NCBI GenBank assembly: GCA_036365515.1
Contig: CM070874.1
Coordinates: 207,942,297 to 208,006,296, forward strand
Source: Torymus aiolomorphi
Taxonomy: Eukaryota > Arthropoda > Insecta > Hymenoptera > Torymidae
Length of the DNA stretch: 64,000 bases
Reading direction: 5' to 3'
Shown: piece by piece, positions 48,430-58,799 of the stretch
How positions within the stretch are numbered: position 1 is the stretch's first letter
Layout: each line of letters starts with the position of its first letter
The notes under the pieces: model-generated
The model's input: only the letters and a program-made list of their open reading frames with translations
Told to the model about the DNA's origin: nothing
The model's database searches: none
Position numbers and translations under genes: made by a program

Positions 48430-48449
48430 TATTCACAAGTGCAATATAC

Positions 48450-48696
48450 GACTTTTTAACACAACCATCATACAGGTCGTACTCGTTTCCCGATGAAAAG
48501 GGAAAAAAGGCTGCATATTGATTCCCTAACCTCACTCTCGTTTCCAGTGCAACGCATTGTTTGTGCCCGAGCCGAAGGCGAGGGCACATGTGCATGGCGC
48601 TGGGGACTAGAGTGGGGGTAGGGAATGAACGTAGCACTTTTTTCCCACTTCAGCGGGAATAAAGTACGAACTTTATGATGGGGTATGTTAAAAAAG
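48450..48696. repeat. ~247-bp inverted repeat with GC-rich apex
   Basis: Outer text ACTTTTTAACACAACCATCA mirrors TGATGGGGTATGTTAAAAAA. The inner arms share ATTCCCTAACC with GGTAGGGAAT and TGTGCCC with GGGCACA around the tip GAGCCGAAGGCGA. Confidence 0.78.
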
Positions 48697-48859
48697 CTCT
48701 TTTTAAACATTTTGTCAACATTGTAGTGCAAATTCCAATTTCTATTTTTTCTCTATTTTTTATTCTAAGTACAATACATTAAAGCAAAACAAGAGGTATA
48801 GATTGAGACGTTTAGGCTGAATCACATGGTGCGGCATAGAGCTGCGGTATAGGCGCTTC

Positions 48860-49036
48860 AGGGAGATTGTACATAAGCGCTGCGCTACGCTGCGCGGCGC
48901 TGCGCTACGCTGTCGCATTGGTTACTTGGTAGACCTCGTCGCTGATTGGCTAACATTTAAATATTAGGCAATCAGCGACGAGGTCTACAAGTAATCAATG
49001 CGACAGCGTGGCGTAGCGGTGATGGACAATCTCCCT
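48860..49036. repeat. Nested palindrome 1
   Basis: CAGGGAGATTGT mirrors ACAATCTCCCTC. The core GACCTCGTCGCTGATTG is mirrored by CAATCAGCGACGAGGTC. The left arm has an extra duplication of GCTGCGCTACGCT. Confidence 0.8.
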
Positions 49037-49045
49037 CGCACAGCT

Positions 49046-49262
49046 CTAACAGCCAATCCACATTACGTGCCATGTGCGCTGTGACTGTACCATATGGGCA
49101 CCCAGCGTCAAAGGCTAAATTAGAACAGACCTACTTGTTTTGGACGTGGTTCTAATTTAGCCTTTGACGCTGGCTTTAACAGATGTCGAACAACAATTTT
49201 TTTCGGTTCCTCAAATGGCACAGTCACAGCGCACATGGCACGTAATGTGGATTGGTGTTATA
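49046..49262. repeat. Nested palindrome 2, itself containing an inner palindrome
   Basis: CCAATCCACATTACGTGCCA mirrors TGGCACGTAATGTGGATTGG. Inside, AGCGTCAAAGGCTAAATTAG (49099-49118) mirrors CTAATTTAGCCTTTGACGCT (49153-49172). Confidence 0.85.
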
Positions 49263-49515
49263 GATACAATGAGACACAGATATAAGCAATAACATGGGTT
49301 ACTATATATATATATAAACTTGTATAACGTTAGTTCCCAGGACCCCATGTTACTGTATACCTATACGTGACTAAAGAAATAATGTCTCTTATGGGGGCCG
49401 ATGTCCTCAAAACTGACGTTAAACATATGTAGATTCGGGGACTGTCCCCAAAACTAACAAATGTCCCCGAAACCAACGTTAAACATCTGGAATGTTCTGG
49501 AAACTAACATAAAAC

Positions 49516-49572
<57 letters not shown>

Positions 49573-49992
49573 ATCTCTCTTTGTTACAGCTCGGTTACAA
49601 ATCTCTTGGGCGTATTCCGAAATGTGGAAACTGCGGTACGACTTTTCGGATCGCTTCAAAATTACTTGTCCGGTGATGTGAGTTTACGGAACGTTCCGTA
49701 ATTATATGACAAACTGGACGTTGTGTATCAGTCTTAACTTGCTGGGAATGACAGGGCATGACCGACCGTTGACGGTAATTATTTAGAGTGGTCTATTTTC
49801 ATGAACGTGCTTGGTTACACATTTCGGGACGCTTCATAATTTAACATGCCGTTCCGAAACTCCGTGTACGAGTTTTCGTATTTCGGAATACGCCCCTTGT
49901 TTCTTAATTTGTATCTGATTTATAACTAATATGTATAGATATAGAAACCCATGTTATTATTGTTATTGTTTGTACCTGTGTCTCACTGTATC
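49263..49992. repeat. Nested inverted-repeat element 3 with (TA)n
   Basis: GATACAATGAGACACAG and ATAACATGGGTTACTATAT mirror the right side, ending CTGTGTCTCACTGTATC region. It contains a (TA)n run at about 49502-49569 and another palindrome at 49605-49897. A related fragment occurs at 29519-29600. Confidence 0.75.
49605..49897. repeat. Innermost inverted repeat
   Basis: GGGCGTATTCCGAAATGTGG mirrors the right end TTTCGGAATACGCCCC with mismatches. ACGGAACGTTCCGTAAT forms a local palindrome in the centre. Confidence 0.7.
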
Positions 49993-50000
49993 TGTAAATT

Positions 50001-50130
50001 AGAGCTGTGTGAAGGGCCATAGAAGTTGCGTCATGGAGGCAGCCAATCATCAGAGCTATTCTTCAAATGCAAAAATAGCTCTGAGCTCTGATTGGCTGTA
50101 TCCATGACGCAACCTCTATGTCGCAGCTCT
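50001..50130. repeat. Nested palindrome 4
   Basis: AGAAGTTGCGTCATGGAGGC and GCCAATCATCAGAGCTATT mirror AATAGCTCTGAGCTCTGATT and TCCATGACGCAACCTCTATG. Confidence 0.8.
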
Positions 50131-50152
50131 ATGCCGCACCATGTGATTTCAG

Positions 50153-50378
50153 CCTAACAGTGAGTCCACATTGCATGCCGTATGCCGTATGCCTTATGTC
50201 TTATTCCGTCGGAAAAAATTTGTTGTCCGAAATCTATGGGATTTATAACTCTATGGTTACAATTCTTATAGGATTCATAACCATAGTGTTATAAATCCTA
50301 TAGATTTCAGACAACAACTTTTTTTCTGACGGCATAGCGCAGACGGCATAGGGCATGCAATGTGGATTCACTGTTAGG
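50153..50378. mobile_element. 226-bp MITE abutting the nested cluster
   Basis: CCTAACAGTGAGTCCACATT at the left is mirrored by AATGTGGATTCACTGTTAGG at the right. The interior repeats GCCGTATGCCGTATGCC. The flank is compatible with a TA or TAA target. Confidence 0.8.
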
Positions 50379-50695
50379 AATAAGTAAGGGAAAGACATTA
50401 ACCTTTTAAGTACGGGACTGGTCGATACTTCGACCACCATTTTTGTCAGGCACTCGACGTGACAAATTCTTTGATTTTATGTACAAATATCGAGAAAAAA
50501 AAAAGTCCAATTTCAACTTAAAAATCCCCGTCCTGAAAAGGTTTACAGTACCTACTACTTAACGCCCAAGAGGCGTAATAGCTCAGATATACCCCTACAA
50601 AACTTTATAGAACTTACGTACTTTAGCCCGTGTGGGCGAAAATTATTTTAATTATATAACTATAATGCCTTCTTTTTACGCCTAAAATTCATAAG
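50379..50695. other. No gene recognised
   Basis: AT-rich spacer between two MITEs. Confidence 0.35.
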
Positions 50696-51765
50696 AATTT
50701 TTTCAGATATTTACGAAAAGTCAAAGCCTATGTAAAAAAATCACATAATTAACAACACATACCTATTTTTCATTATTCTTTCTCAATTTTGAACTTTCTA
50801 TAATATTACGCATCTCCGGAGGACAAAAGAACTCTAGAGCTGCTCTAGCAGGAGTGGACCTCCGTTCTCCCATACATACTTGGCGGGCCCGACGGTTTGC
50901 AGTTCACCGGTGGGCGTTGTAAATATAGAATACTAAATTTTTTCACAAATTCACTAACAATGTTTAGAACTATAAGCACACTATAAATAATTAGATTAGC
51001 TCTAATTTTTAATTGTTACCGTTTAAATATACTATATCCCTACATGTACAGAATCATGATTTACTTTCATTACCGAAAATATTTTTCCTCGTGTACGTCT
51101 TTTTTAAAACGGGAATGAAATAAAAAATGCATATAAATTTCTGATCAAAAGTGCTTTAAATTTACTAACCATTTTATAAGCAACCTATTTTTCATCATTT
51201 GAGATATCAAATGAGATATCAAATGATATTTTCTCGCAGGTTTGCACTTTCTATTTAAGGTGATGCGGTACTTACGCTATTACTCAAAACTGGGTTCCCT
51301 TTTTTCTCATTCAATTATTAATTTTAAGAAAAAACCTCTTCGATACGTAGTAGGTCTTTATTAAACTTACAACGTCTCAAAGAGTTTTTTCCAAAAAGTT
51401 TAAAATTGAAGGAGAAAAACGGGAACCCTGAATTGAGTAATAGTGTGGGTATCACATCTCCTTAATATGAGGAAGCAACTCATTTATATACATTTTATCT
51501 GATCTTTAAACAATATGAATATTTATATGAAAATTACCATCATGTCTACACCTTGAACAGCAAACCGTCGGGCCCGCCAAGTATGTATGGGAGAATGGAG
51601 GTCCACTCCTGCTAGAGCAGCTCTAGAGTTCTTTTGTCCTCCGAAGATGCGTAATATTATCGAAAGTTCAAAATTGAGAAAGAATAATGAAAAATAGGTA
51701 TGTGTTGGTAATTATGTGATTTTTTTACATAGGCTTTGACTTTTCGTAAATATCTGAAAAAATTC
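50696..51765. mobile_element. 1.07-kb inverted-repeat element interrupting the Gypsy 5' end
   Basis: GAATTTTTTCAGATATTTAC near 50696 mirrors the end near 51765. Arms of ~206 bases share GGCGGGCCCGACGGTTTGC and GAGCTGCTCTAGCAGGAGTG. A further inner palindrome sits at 51257-51464 (GGTGATGCGGTACTTACGCT with its mirror). Gypsy gag coding begins directly after its right end. Confidence 0.82.
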
Positions 51766-51769
51766 TCAG

Positions 51770-53087
51770 TTGGTTCCGGTGCCTAGCATCGCACAACAGT
51801 TAGACATGTTGCACCGGAACATGCGACCAGAACTACAAAAGATGGTAATGCGAAATCAAATTACGGATTACCGAGGGCTCCTGGACCTGACCCGGGAAGC
51901 CGAATTAGCGCTCGCGGCAGATAAGGTGTATCACTGGAGACCACCGCCCGAGCGCACGTACATGCCAGAATTTGCCTACGGGCCACAGAGCCGCCCACGG
52001 ATCAGCGGAAAAAGCACCAACAGCACGAGCCTCGAGAGAGCCTCGAGGTTATGTTCCGTCGGGTCATGGGCGAATGCTTATCGACATTGACAAAGAAAGG
52101 CACCGACGAGAGCAAGGGGAAAAAGCCTATCCCGCCGCCAACCAGAAAACCTAAGAAGAAGGGTAACTGGGAGAATAGGCGGCGGGAGGGCGGGCAAATT
52201 ACGAACCAGCCTAGTGGGGGTAGTAGCTCGACCCACCAGGCGAGGCCGCAAAGTCCAAGAAATAACGGATCTCCACAAACGCCAGAGTACCGAAGAGAAC
52301 CCGGACATGAGCAGAAGGGAGGCAACAAGCCCAATGCTGCCGGAAACCAACAGGGAAACGGCCAGGGGGCAGTTAAATACGACCACATACCCGCCCCCAG
52401 CTCTCTCAGCAGAGACCGAGGGTAACTCGGTCCAATCGTCTGGAGTGGAAAGCGAAGAAGTGCCCGTGATTCAACCGGAGGTCAACCAAGAAACTTGCTC
52501 GCGATGGTGGCTTCAAGTAGGTGTAGCCGGTTACAGGCTACGAGCACTCTTCGATACAGGAGCTTCCTGGACTGGGATGAATTCCATAGGCCTACAGCTC
52601 GCTACGGCCTGTGGAAAAGAGTTAATCCCAGCCAGTGGCCTAACGGCACGGGTTGCAAATGGGCAAAGCATATCAGTGGTTGGGTATGTGTATCTGCCCA
52701 TGGTCGTGGCTGGCGTGTGCTAAGAAGTGCTCGTCACAATAATGACAGATCTAGACACGGAGTGCTACTTCGGGGTAAACTTCATTAAGAAGTTTAGCGC
52801 TGCCTTAGACCCCACAGATAACACGCTGCATCTCAAGGATGACGATGCAAGCGTAAAGTTAGAAGTAGCCGCCATAACCGCAAACAACACCGTGTCCGTA
52901 TCAGCTATAGAGTTGGCGGACCCAACAGAAGAACAGCGCAAAGAGGTAGAAGCTTTAGTAGCTCAGCTGATAGGTAACAGCCTGGTACCACTAGGGTGTA
53001 CTTCGTGGATCGGGCATGCAATAGACGTCGGATCTACAAGACCCATTAAACAGAAGTACTACCCGGTATCTCAGACTCTAGGAAGGG
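51770..53087 (+). pseudogene. Gypsy Gag C-terminal part and protease
   Basis: The first segment, SIAQQLDMLHRNMRPELQKM, is the end of a Gypsy-type capsid domain, followed by a Pro/Arg-rich linker with frameshifts near 52050 and 52215. The protease reads LRALFDTGASWTGMNSI (catalytic DTGAS) near 52540-52590. A further frame break with TAA at 52721-52723 precedes VTIMTDLDTECYFGVNFIKK. The region up to 53087 is the spacer before the reverse transcriptase (IDVGSTRPIKQKYYPVS), with one more frameshift near 53080. The protease cleaves the polyprotein during particle maturation; this copy cannot make it intact. Confidence 0.75.
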
Positions 53088-54458
53088 ATGCACAAACACG
53101 TGGAGGAAATGCTAGTCGCGGGAATAATAGAACCCTCGACAAGAGGCTGGTCAAGACCAGTGGTAATGGTACGCAAGTCAAACGGGAAGTTCCGTTTCTG
53201 CGTGGACTTCAGAAAAGTGAACGCAGCGTCAAGGCCAGACGCGTACCCGTTACCATACATGGAAAGAATCTTGGGCAAACTGCAGAAAGCGCCATACACC
53301 TCCACGTTGGATTTAAGCAGTGCGTTCCACCAGATACCACTTAGTCCGGAGTCCAAAGAGACTACGGCCTTCACCATGCCAGGCAAAGGGCTTTTCCAAT
53401 GTACATGAATGCCCTATGGTCTTTCGTATGCCGGAGCGTCCTTCCAGAGGCTGATTGACAAAGTCATCGGCCCGGAACTCGAACCTTTTGCTTACTCGTA
53501 TCTCGACGATATAATAATAGTCACAGAGACATTCGAGGAGCATAAAGAGGTTCTAAAAAGTGTTCTGGACAGGATACAGGACGCGGGCTTCACAATAAAT
53601 CGCGAGAAGAGCGTCTTCTGTCGAGATGAGGTCCAATATCTCCGGGTCATAGTAAATAGAGATGGTTTTAAGCCACACCCCGAGAAAATAAAGCCCATCA
53701 TGGAATATCCGGTACCGAAAAACCTCCGTCAGCTGAGACGCTTCTTAGGAATGGCTTCGTGGTATAGAAAGTTTTTATCGAACTTCGCCACAATTGCTGC
53801 ACAATTGACCGAATTAACTAAAAAGGATCGGAAATATGAGTGGTCAATGGCACAAGCAGAGGCCTTCCAAAAGCTAAAAGCGCTAGTAGCTTCTGTACCG
53901 ATTCTACACAGACCGGTATCTAACGCGCAGTTCGTGGTGCAAACTGACGCGAGCGATACAGGTCTGGAAGCGGTGCTATACCAAATAATTGACGGCGATG
54001 AAAGAGTCCTAGAGTTCGCGAGTCGTACTCTGAGCGCAGCGGAGAGGAATTATAGCGTGACGGAACGAGAATGTCTGGCAATTCTCTGGGCAATTAAAAA
54101 GTTCCGTCCGTATATAGAGGCCTATGACTTCAAGGTTATCACGGACCATAGCAGCTTGAAGTGACTCCGTGCCCTCCAAAACCCGTCAGGCAGGTCAGCT
54201 AGGTGGGCTTTGGAGCTGCAGAACCACAGTTTCACGGTCGAACATCGAAAGGGCTCGTTGAACAATGTCCCAGATGCCCTTTCACGGACGTTCGAGGAAG
54301 AAGAGCCAGCGATCGCCGCGTTAGAGCTCGAGCGCAATACAGACGACCACTGGTACCTCAAGATCGTGAAAGTGGTTCAACAGAAGCCGCGAGACTTCCC
54401 CACGTTCAAGCTCGCGGGGGGGGGGGGGGGGGGGGGAACTGTACAAGTACAGTCATAG
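53088..54458 (+). pseudogene. Gypsy reverse transcriptase and RNase H
   Basis: Reverse transcriptase motifs are KFRFCVDFRKVNAASRPDAY, STLDLSSAFHQIPL, MPYGLSYAGASFQRLID and YSYLDDIIIVTETFEEH (intact YLDD). RNase H begins FVVQTDASDTGLEAVLYQ and continues SAAERNYSVTERECLAILWA. In-frame TGA codons occur at 53406-53408 (just before MPYGL) and 54162-54164 (where Gypsy elements normally have Trp in SLKWL). After the second stop the frame continues to PDALSRTFEE. A 21-base G run lies at the end. The catalytic residues are kept, but the stops abolish function. Confidence 0.82.
54416..54436 (+). repeat. 21-base G run inside coding sequence
   Basis: Uninterrupted G21 between codons for FKLA and ELYKYSHRLR. 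It shifts the frame between RNase H and integrase. Confidence 0.95.
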
Positions 54459-54499
54459 ACTGAGGTTATAGACGAATCTCTTGGCGACGACGATGCATG

Positions 54500-55731
54500 G
54501 AAGTTAGCAGTCCCTCACAAAAAGCGAAGCGAAGTACTGAGAGAATGCTATGACTTTCCAACTGCTGGGCACTTGGGCCGCGAGAAAACTCTAGAGAGAG
54601 TAAGGCCGAAGTATTATTGGCCACACATGTCTCGAGATGTGGCCAGATATGTGAACCAGTGCCAAATTTGCCAGCAGTGCAAAGTCGAACAGCGCGCTCC
54701 AGCAGGATTCATGGGACGTCGCATTACAGAACGTCTATGGCAAATCGTGGCCAGCGACATTATGGGACCCCTCCCTAAAACCAAGCACGGCCACGAATAC
54801 ATTCTTATCTTCCAGGACCTGTTCACATGCTGGATCGAAGTAATTCCGATAGAAAGGGCAGATGGCAAATCGGTGATAAAAGGACTCAACGAATGAGTAT
54901 GTCTGCGGTTCGGAGTCCCCGAGGTTTTTCTCTCCGATAATGGGACTGAATTTAAGAATGCACCCTTAGAGGCATTCGTAAAGGAGAGAAACTTGCATCA
55001 CACGTTTACACCACCATATCACCCTCAAGCCAATCCCGTCGAGCGTGTGAACCGAACGGTGAAGGCCATGATCATGTCTTACGCTGAGGAGAATCACCGG
55101 TCCTGGGATGAGCATCTGAACGAGCTGGCTTACGCGTACAATACGGTCGAACACAGCTCGACCAAAATAAGTCCTGTCATGCTCATTTACGGCCGACAGC
55201 CTGACCCACCGAAGACACTAAGGCGGGAAGAAGACAGATTAGCCGAAGAGCAAGGGCAGCAAGATGCGATAAATAATTGTTCGGGCGGCGGCCGACGCGC
55301 AAGCGGAGCAGACGAGACAAGCCAAATGTTATGACGCTCATCGCCGACCTCCAGAATTCTGTTTGGGCGATCGTGTATGGAGAGAGAATAAGGTACTATC
55401 CTCAGCAGCTGAGGGGATTTCTGCCAAATTAGCCCCGAAGTACGCGGGACCCTACACGATTGTGAATATTCTAGGCGAAAACACCTATGAGATCCAAGGT
55501 GAGGATGGTTGAACGATAAGTCCCGTCCATACGCAGCAACTCAAGCGATACGTCTCGGCAGAAGAGCCCAAGAACTACTTGGACAAAAGTAGTCAAGAAG
55601 TAGCCCAGTCGCTACCACCGAGGGACTCTTCAAACGTAACGTGCCAGCGGGCAACAGAGTTAGCCAGGGAAATGTACAGCCTCGGGCGACGGCTAAGAGG
55701 CGTGGTCCACCTCGTAAGACCGCGCTATTAG
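54500..55731 (+). pseudogene. Gypsy integrase with SH3-like tail
   Basis: The zinc-binding N-domain has AGHLGREKTLERVRPKYYW and CQICQQC. The first His of the HHCC set appears replaced by Tyr (ECYDFPTAGH). Core motifs are QIVASDIMGPLPK, FLSDNGTEFK and NPVERVNRTVK (the D, D, E triad). TGA at 54894-54896 interrupts between the core Asps. A frameshift near 55290 and TGA at 55510-55512 break the tail, where LGDRVWRENK and APKYAGPYTIVNILGE mark the SH3-like C-terminal domain. The frame ends at TAG 55729-55731. Integrase would insert the element's cDNA; this copy is inactive. Confidence 0.82.
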
Positions 55732-55895
55732 TTAGGCCAGGAAAGCGTGCGGGCGACGGCCGACCTACGCGTGTGGTCGGTCCAACAGAGTCCAAGCGAG
55801 CCCGAGGGAGGCCAAAGGGCTCGAAGAAGAAGCCTGCACCTACTGCTGTCGGGCCAATTATACCCCGTCGAACCCGAGCGTTCAAAAAGTGCTAA
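55641..55895 (+). other. Overlapping basic frame with AT-hook-like motif
   Basis: An 84-codon frame overlapping the integrase end encodes KRARGRPKGSKKKPAP. The RGRP core with flanking Lys resembles an AT hook. It may be the displaced C-terminus of pol rather than a separate protein. Confidence 0.35.
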
Positions 55896-56000
55896 CTGTA
55901 CTGTCCAAGAATTGTGCCGTCCGTACTAACCCGTGTTCGTCCTTGTTTTCCGATCCTCATACTCACCTCTTTCCGGGATCAATTTTCCTGTTGCAGGACA

Positions 56001-56990
56001 TGCCAGACCTGACTCCAGAGGTAGCCGAGACGGCTAAGCGGGTGATTAATCCAGTGTCAATCTGACCCCGCCGTCATCGACTTCCTAGAGCAGGTGGTGG
56101 AGGGGATAGATGCGGTGACGCTGAAACCTCCACCAGTGGAAGAACCCTCCACCCTAGTGATTGAGGAGATCGAGGCGCCGGAGCCCAGAAGGGGACCTTC
56201 AAGGCCGGCCGACACAGGCGCTGGTCCGTCCCCGCTCCGGCGACCTCATCTCCCGAAGGAGCAGCGGGAGGAGAGCGGGTCCCGGCCTCAAGAAGAGGCA
56301 CCGGCCGAGTGAACTGGTGCTGGCCGATTCCCTGAAGAGGAGGCGGCCCGAGCCCATCATTGTGTGCCGGAAGTTGACGCCGGCGCAGCTCGTGCCGCAA
56401 AAGGAAAAAAAGGAGATGCTCCGACCCAGGCCCCAAAAGGAGCATCGACCGATGAAGTCGGTGCGGCCTGGGTCCCGGTGGAGCAGGCTCTTGAGGAGGC
56501 GCGGCGCCTCAGCAAGTCCTCGCGCGCTGCGGAGGACGCTGCCCTGGCCGCACTGGAGGATTTTCTCCAGTGCCACGGTAAGGCCATCGAGCGGCAAGCC
56601 GAAAAATGGGTCGGAATGGCCCAAGGCCGGCGAGAAGAGCTCGCGGCCGCCGCAGGGGTCAGGGCCGCCAGGCTGCGCCGCGCCGCCTTACTTAGGGAGG
56701 AGGAGGCTCGCCCGGCTCGTGCGCAGGGGCGCATGGAAGAGGCCAGGCGAACCAGAGACGAGGCGGAGGGGACGTCGCGCCGGGCCAAAGAAGAGGCCCA
56801 GCGCCGTCTCCAGGAAGAAGACGAGCGCCATCGAAAGGCGCTCGATGACGAGTAGGCTGCTCGGGAGGCATTAGACGCGCAGGCGCATCCCCGGTGCTTC
56901 ATGTGTGGCGAGCTTGGGGTAAGGAAGTCGAAGCGCTGCCCCAACCAAGCTCGCCACAAGGGGCGCCGGACTTACTCCTGGGCCAGCTAA
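56001..56990 (+). pseudogene. GC-rich third ORF with coiled coil and Cys-rich end
   Basis: Starts MPDLTPEVAETAKRVINPVS at 56001, shifts near 56060 to DPAVIDFLEQVVEGIDAV, then a Pro/Glu-rich stretch to about 56312. After another shift near 56340 comes VEQALEEARRLSKSSRAAED and a long Arg/Glu-rich helical region (to a TAG at 56853-56855). It then continues in frame to HPRCFMCGELGVRKSKRCP and a stop at 56988-56990. Cys spacing (CFMCGE, then KRCP, ARH) suggests a degenerate zinc knuckle. It lies downstream of integrase in the position of an extra ORF. No envelope features (signal or membrane segments) are seen. Function unknown. Confidence 0.5.
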
Positions 56991-57856
56991 AGAGGCCTAA
57001 GCCACGAATGTTTTTTTTTGTTTTTTGTTTTAATAAAAATTAAAAAATGAAAATCCAGTAACTCCAATTCTTTCTAATTCCCTTTCAGAACCTCCTTATA
57101 CTAAAGCCTTACCACCTGTAACGCAGACGTTACATAGCCACGACTTTGATGCAAGGGTATGATTAAGTGAGCGGGAATTCTGATTATGAATTTCCCCGAC
57201 CTTAAGTGTATCTAAATGTGTTTGAACAATGGTTTATTTATGTTAAATTAACATAAATAAGGATTGTTGTAAGCGTTTCAATGTTCATGATGATCCGAGC
57301 CTCAGACGCGTAAGACAGGAGTCAGACCACCAAGAATTCGAATTTCGCGTCGACGTATTTTAAATATGCTACAGTACCGAGTTTTTTTTTGTTCTAGCCT
57401 TATATTGCTATAGTGTTCAATCTCGCTATACCTATAGCTAGCAGAGCAACCACATGTTGGCTGATGCAATGAGACAAGGACATCGCTATAGCCTTACGTA
57501 AGAATATGAGAGAGACAGAATATGAATAATCTTTATTTCATTCTCCTCGTTATTCATGCACCTATAAAAATAAACAAAATTCATCTTTCAATTAATTTGA
57601 CTATCGTGTATCCGATTATCGACATAGCCTGTAACGTACCGAAGTAATGACAGCTCTCAGATTTGAGTCTATACCTTAATAATTGAGTTAACTTGTATGA
57701 AACTAGATGTCGTTACTTGGTAGTTATTAACAATTTTTTAAGAGTTGGTGTACTATACTCGAGCATACAATCGGGAGGGGAGTAGTCCCGATCTTAGGGT
57801 TAGATACCGGCGCGCAATGTGCCGGAGTCCGTGCCGTCGATACAGAGAGGTGGTAG
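56991..57856. other. No gene recognised
   Basis: A T run and an AATAAA at 57031 follow the third ORF and could be its polyadenylation region. TGTAACGCAGACGTTACA at 57117-57134 is a palindrome with LTR-end-like letters but no repeat partner was found. Confidence 0.35.
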
Positions 57857-58020
57857 GTGCAGGTAAATCGTTAGCGCTGAGTGGCTGTGACCGTGCTGCT
57901 TAGATGATACGGGTAAGTAGTTGGCGTAGAGGGCCAACTACCGTGCCGTGTGAGAAGAGAGGAGCCGGGTAAATAATCGGCGCAGAGGGCCGACTATCGT
58001 GCCGTGGGAGGTAGGTAAGT
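57857..58020 (+). repeat. Three ~55-bp tandem units, two with a stable hairpin
   Basis: Units begin GGTAAATCG, GGGTAAGTAG and GGGTAAATAA and each ends near CCGTGC. In the second unit, GTAGTTGGC (57917-57925) pairs with GCCAACTAC (57933-57941). In the third, ATAATCGGC (57973-57981) pairs with GCCGACTAT (57989-57997) apart from one A-C. Confidence 0.7.
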
Positions 58021-58054
58021 TAGGACTCGGTTGTTATCGAGAGAGGTTATTTAA

Positions 58055-58730
58055 GGGGGCTAGATACCTTTTTTCTCTGAAATAAGAAGTCATATTTTAA
58101 TACATAAATGTAAACTAATTATTTCATACTTTTTACATATAAAAGTGGGTATATTTACCTTACCTTAAAACTTTCTCCGATGGGCCTTTTATATGGTCCA
58201 GAACCATAGTCATCGATGAAACAAGTTTTTTCACTAACCGTAAGCTTTGAAATTTTCCTGTGGATGGATTGACTCCAGATTTGAACTAAATTACTCCTGA
58301 ATAGTATAATTCTCATATGAGTGTAGGGATTTTTGATCTAATGAGAAAAAAAAAATTGTGCTGTTTTTCAAGTTTTTTTTTTAATTTTTTTAAATTTTTT
58401 ATATTTTTTCATAATTTTTCTGATGTGAAAATTTTTTCCGACATTTAATCCTAAATCCCTACACTCATATGAGAATTATACTATTCAGAAGTAATTTAGT
58501 TCAAATTTGGAGTCAATCCATCCACAGGAAAATTTCAAAGCTTACGGTTAGTGAAAAAACTTGTTTCATCGATGACTATGGTTCTGGACCATATAAAACG
58601 CCCATCGGAGAAAGTTTTAAGGTAAGGTAAATATACCCTCTTTTATATGTAAAAAGTATGAAATAATTAGTTTACATTTATGTATTAAAATGTGACTTCT
58701 TATTTCAGAGAAAAAAGGTGTCTAGCCCCC
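58055..58730. mobile_element. 676-bp MITE with ~300-bp arms, flanked by TTAA
   Basis: GGGGGCTAGATACC at the left and GGTGTCTAGCCCCC at the right, with TTAA directly outside both ends (58051-58054, 58731-58734). The arms are near-perfect copies (for example CATCGATGAAACAAGTTTTT). TTAA targets are used by piggyBac and Kolobok elements. Confidence 0.88.
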
Positions 58731-58799
58731 TTAAAGAAAAAAATCATAAATCAAAATCTAAAATTATAGGTATGTTTATTAATATACTAAAAAAATGAA

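Larger units (their letters stand above)
48812..50157. mobile_element. Outer MITE holding several nested palindromic MITEs
   Basis: TTAGGCTGAATCACATGGTG at 48812 and the complement of CACCATGTGATTTCAGCCTAA at 50157 form arms of ~35 bases. Between them lie separate inverted repeats at 48860-49036, 49046-49262, 49263-49992 (with 49605-49897 inside it) and 50001-50130. None of these encodes a protein. Confidence 0.82.
51770..56990 (+). mobile_element. Degenerate Ty3/Gypsy retrotransposon, 5'-truncated
   Basis: In order: Gag C-terminus, aspartic protease, reverse transcriptase, RNase H, integrase and a GC-rich third ORF. The gag start and 5' LTR are missing where the inverted-repeat element abuts. 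No convincing 3' LTR was found. Stops and frameshifts in every domain make it inactive. Confidence 0.85.

Noticed and set aside
56074..56959. Minus-strand frames of 120-200 codons opposite the Gypsy third ORF
   Set aside because: GC-rich antisense shadows; the plus-strand frame has the coiled-coil and Cys motifs and is collinear with pol.
57117..57134. TGTAACGCAGACGTTACA as an LTR boundary of the first Gypsy
   Set aside because: Only a short palindrome; no polypurine tract before it and no direct-repeat partner in the window.
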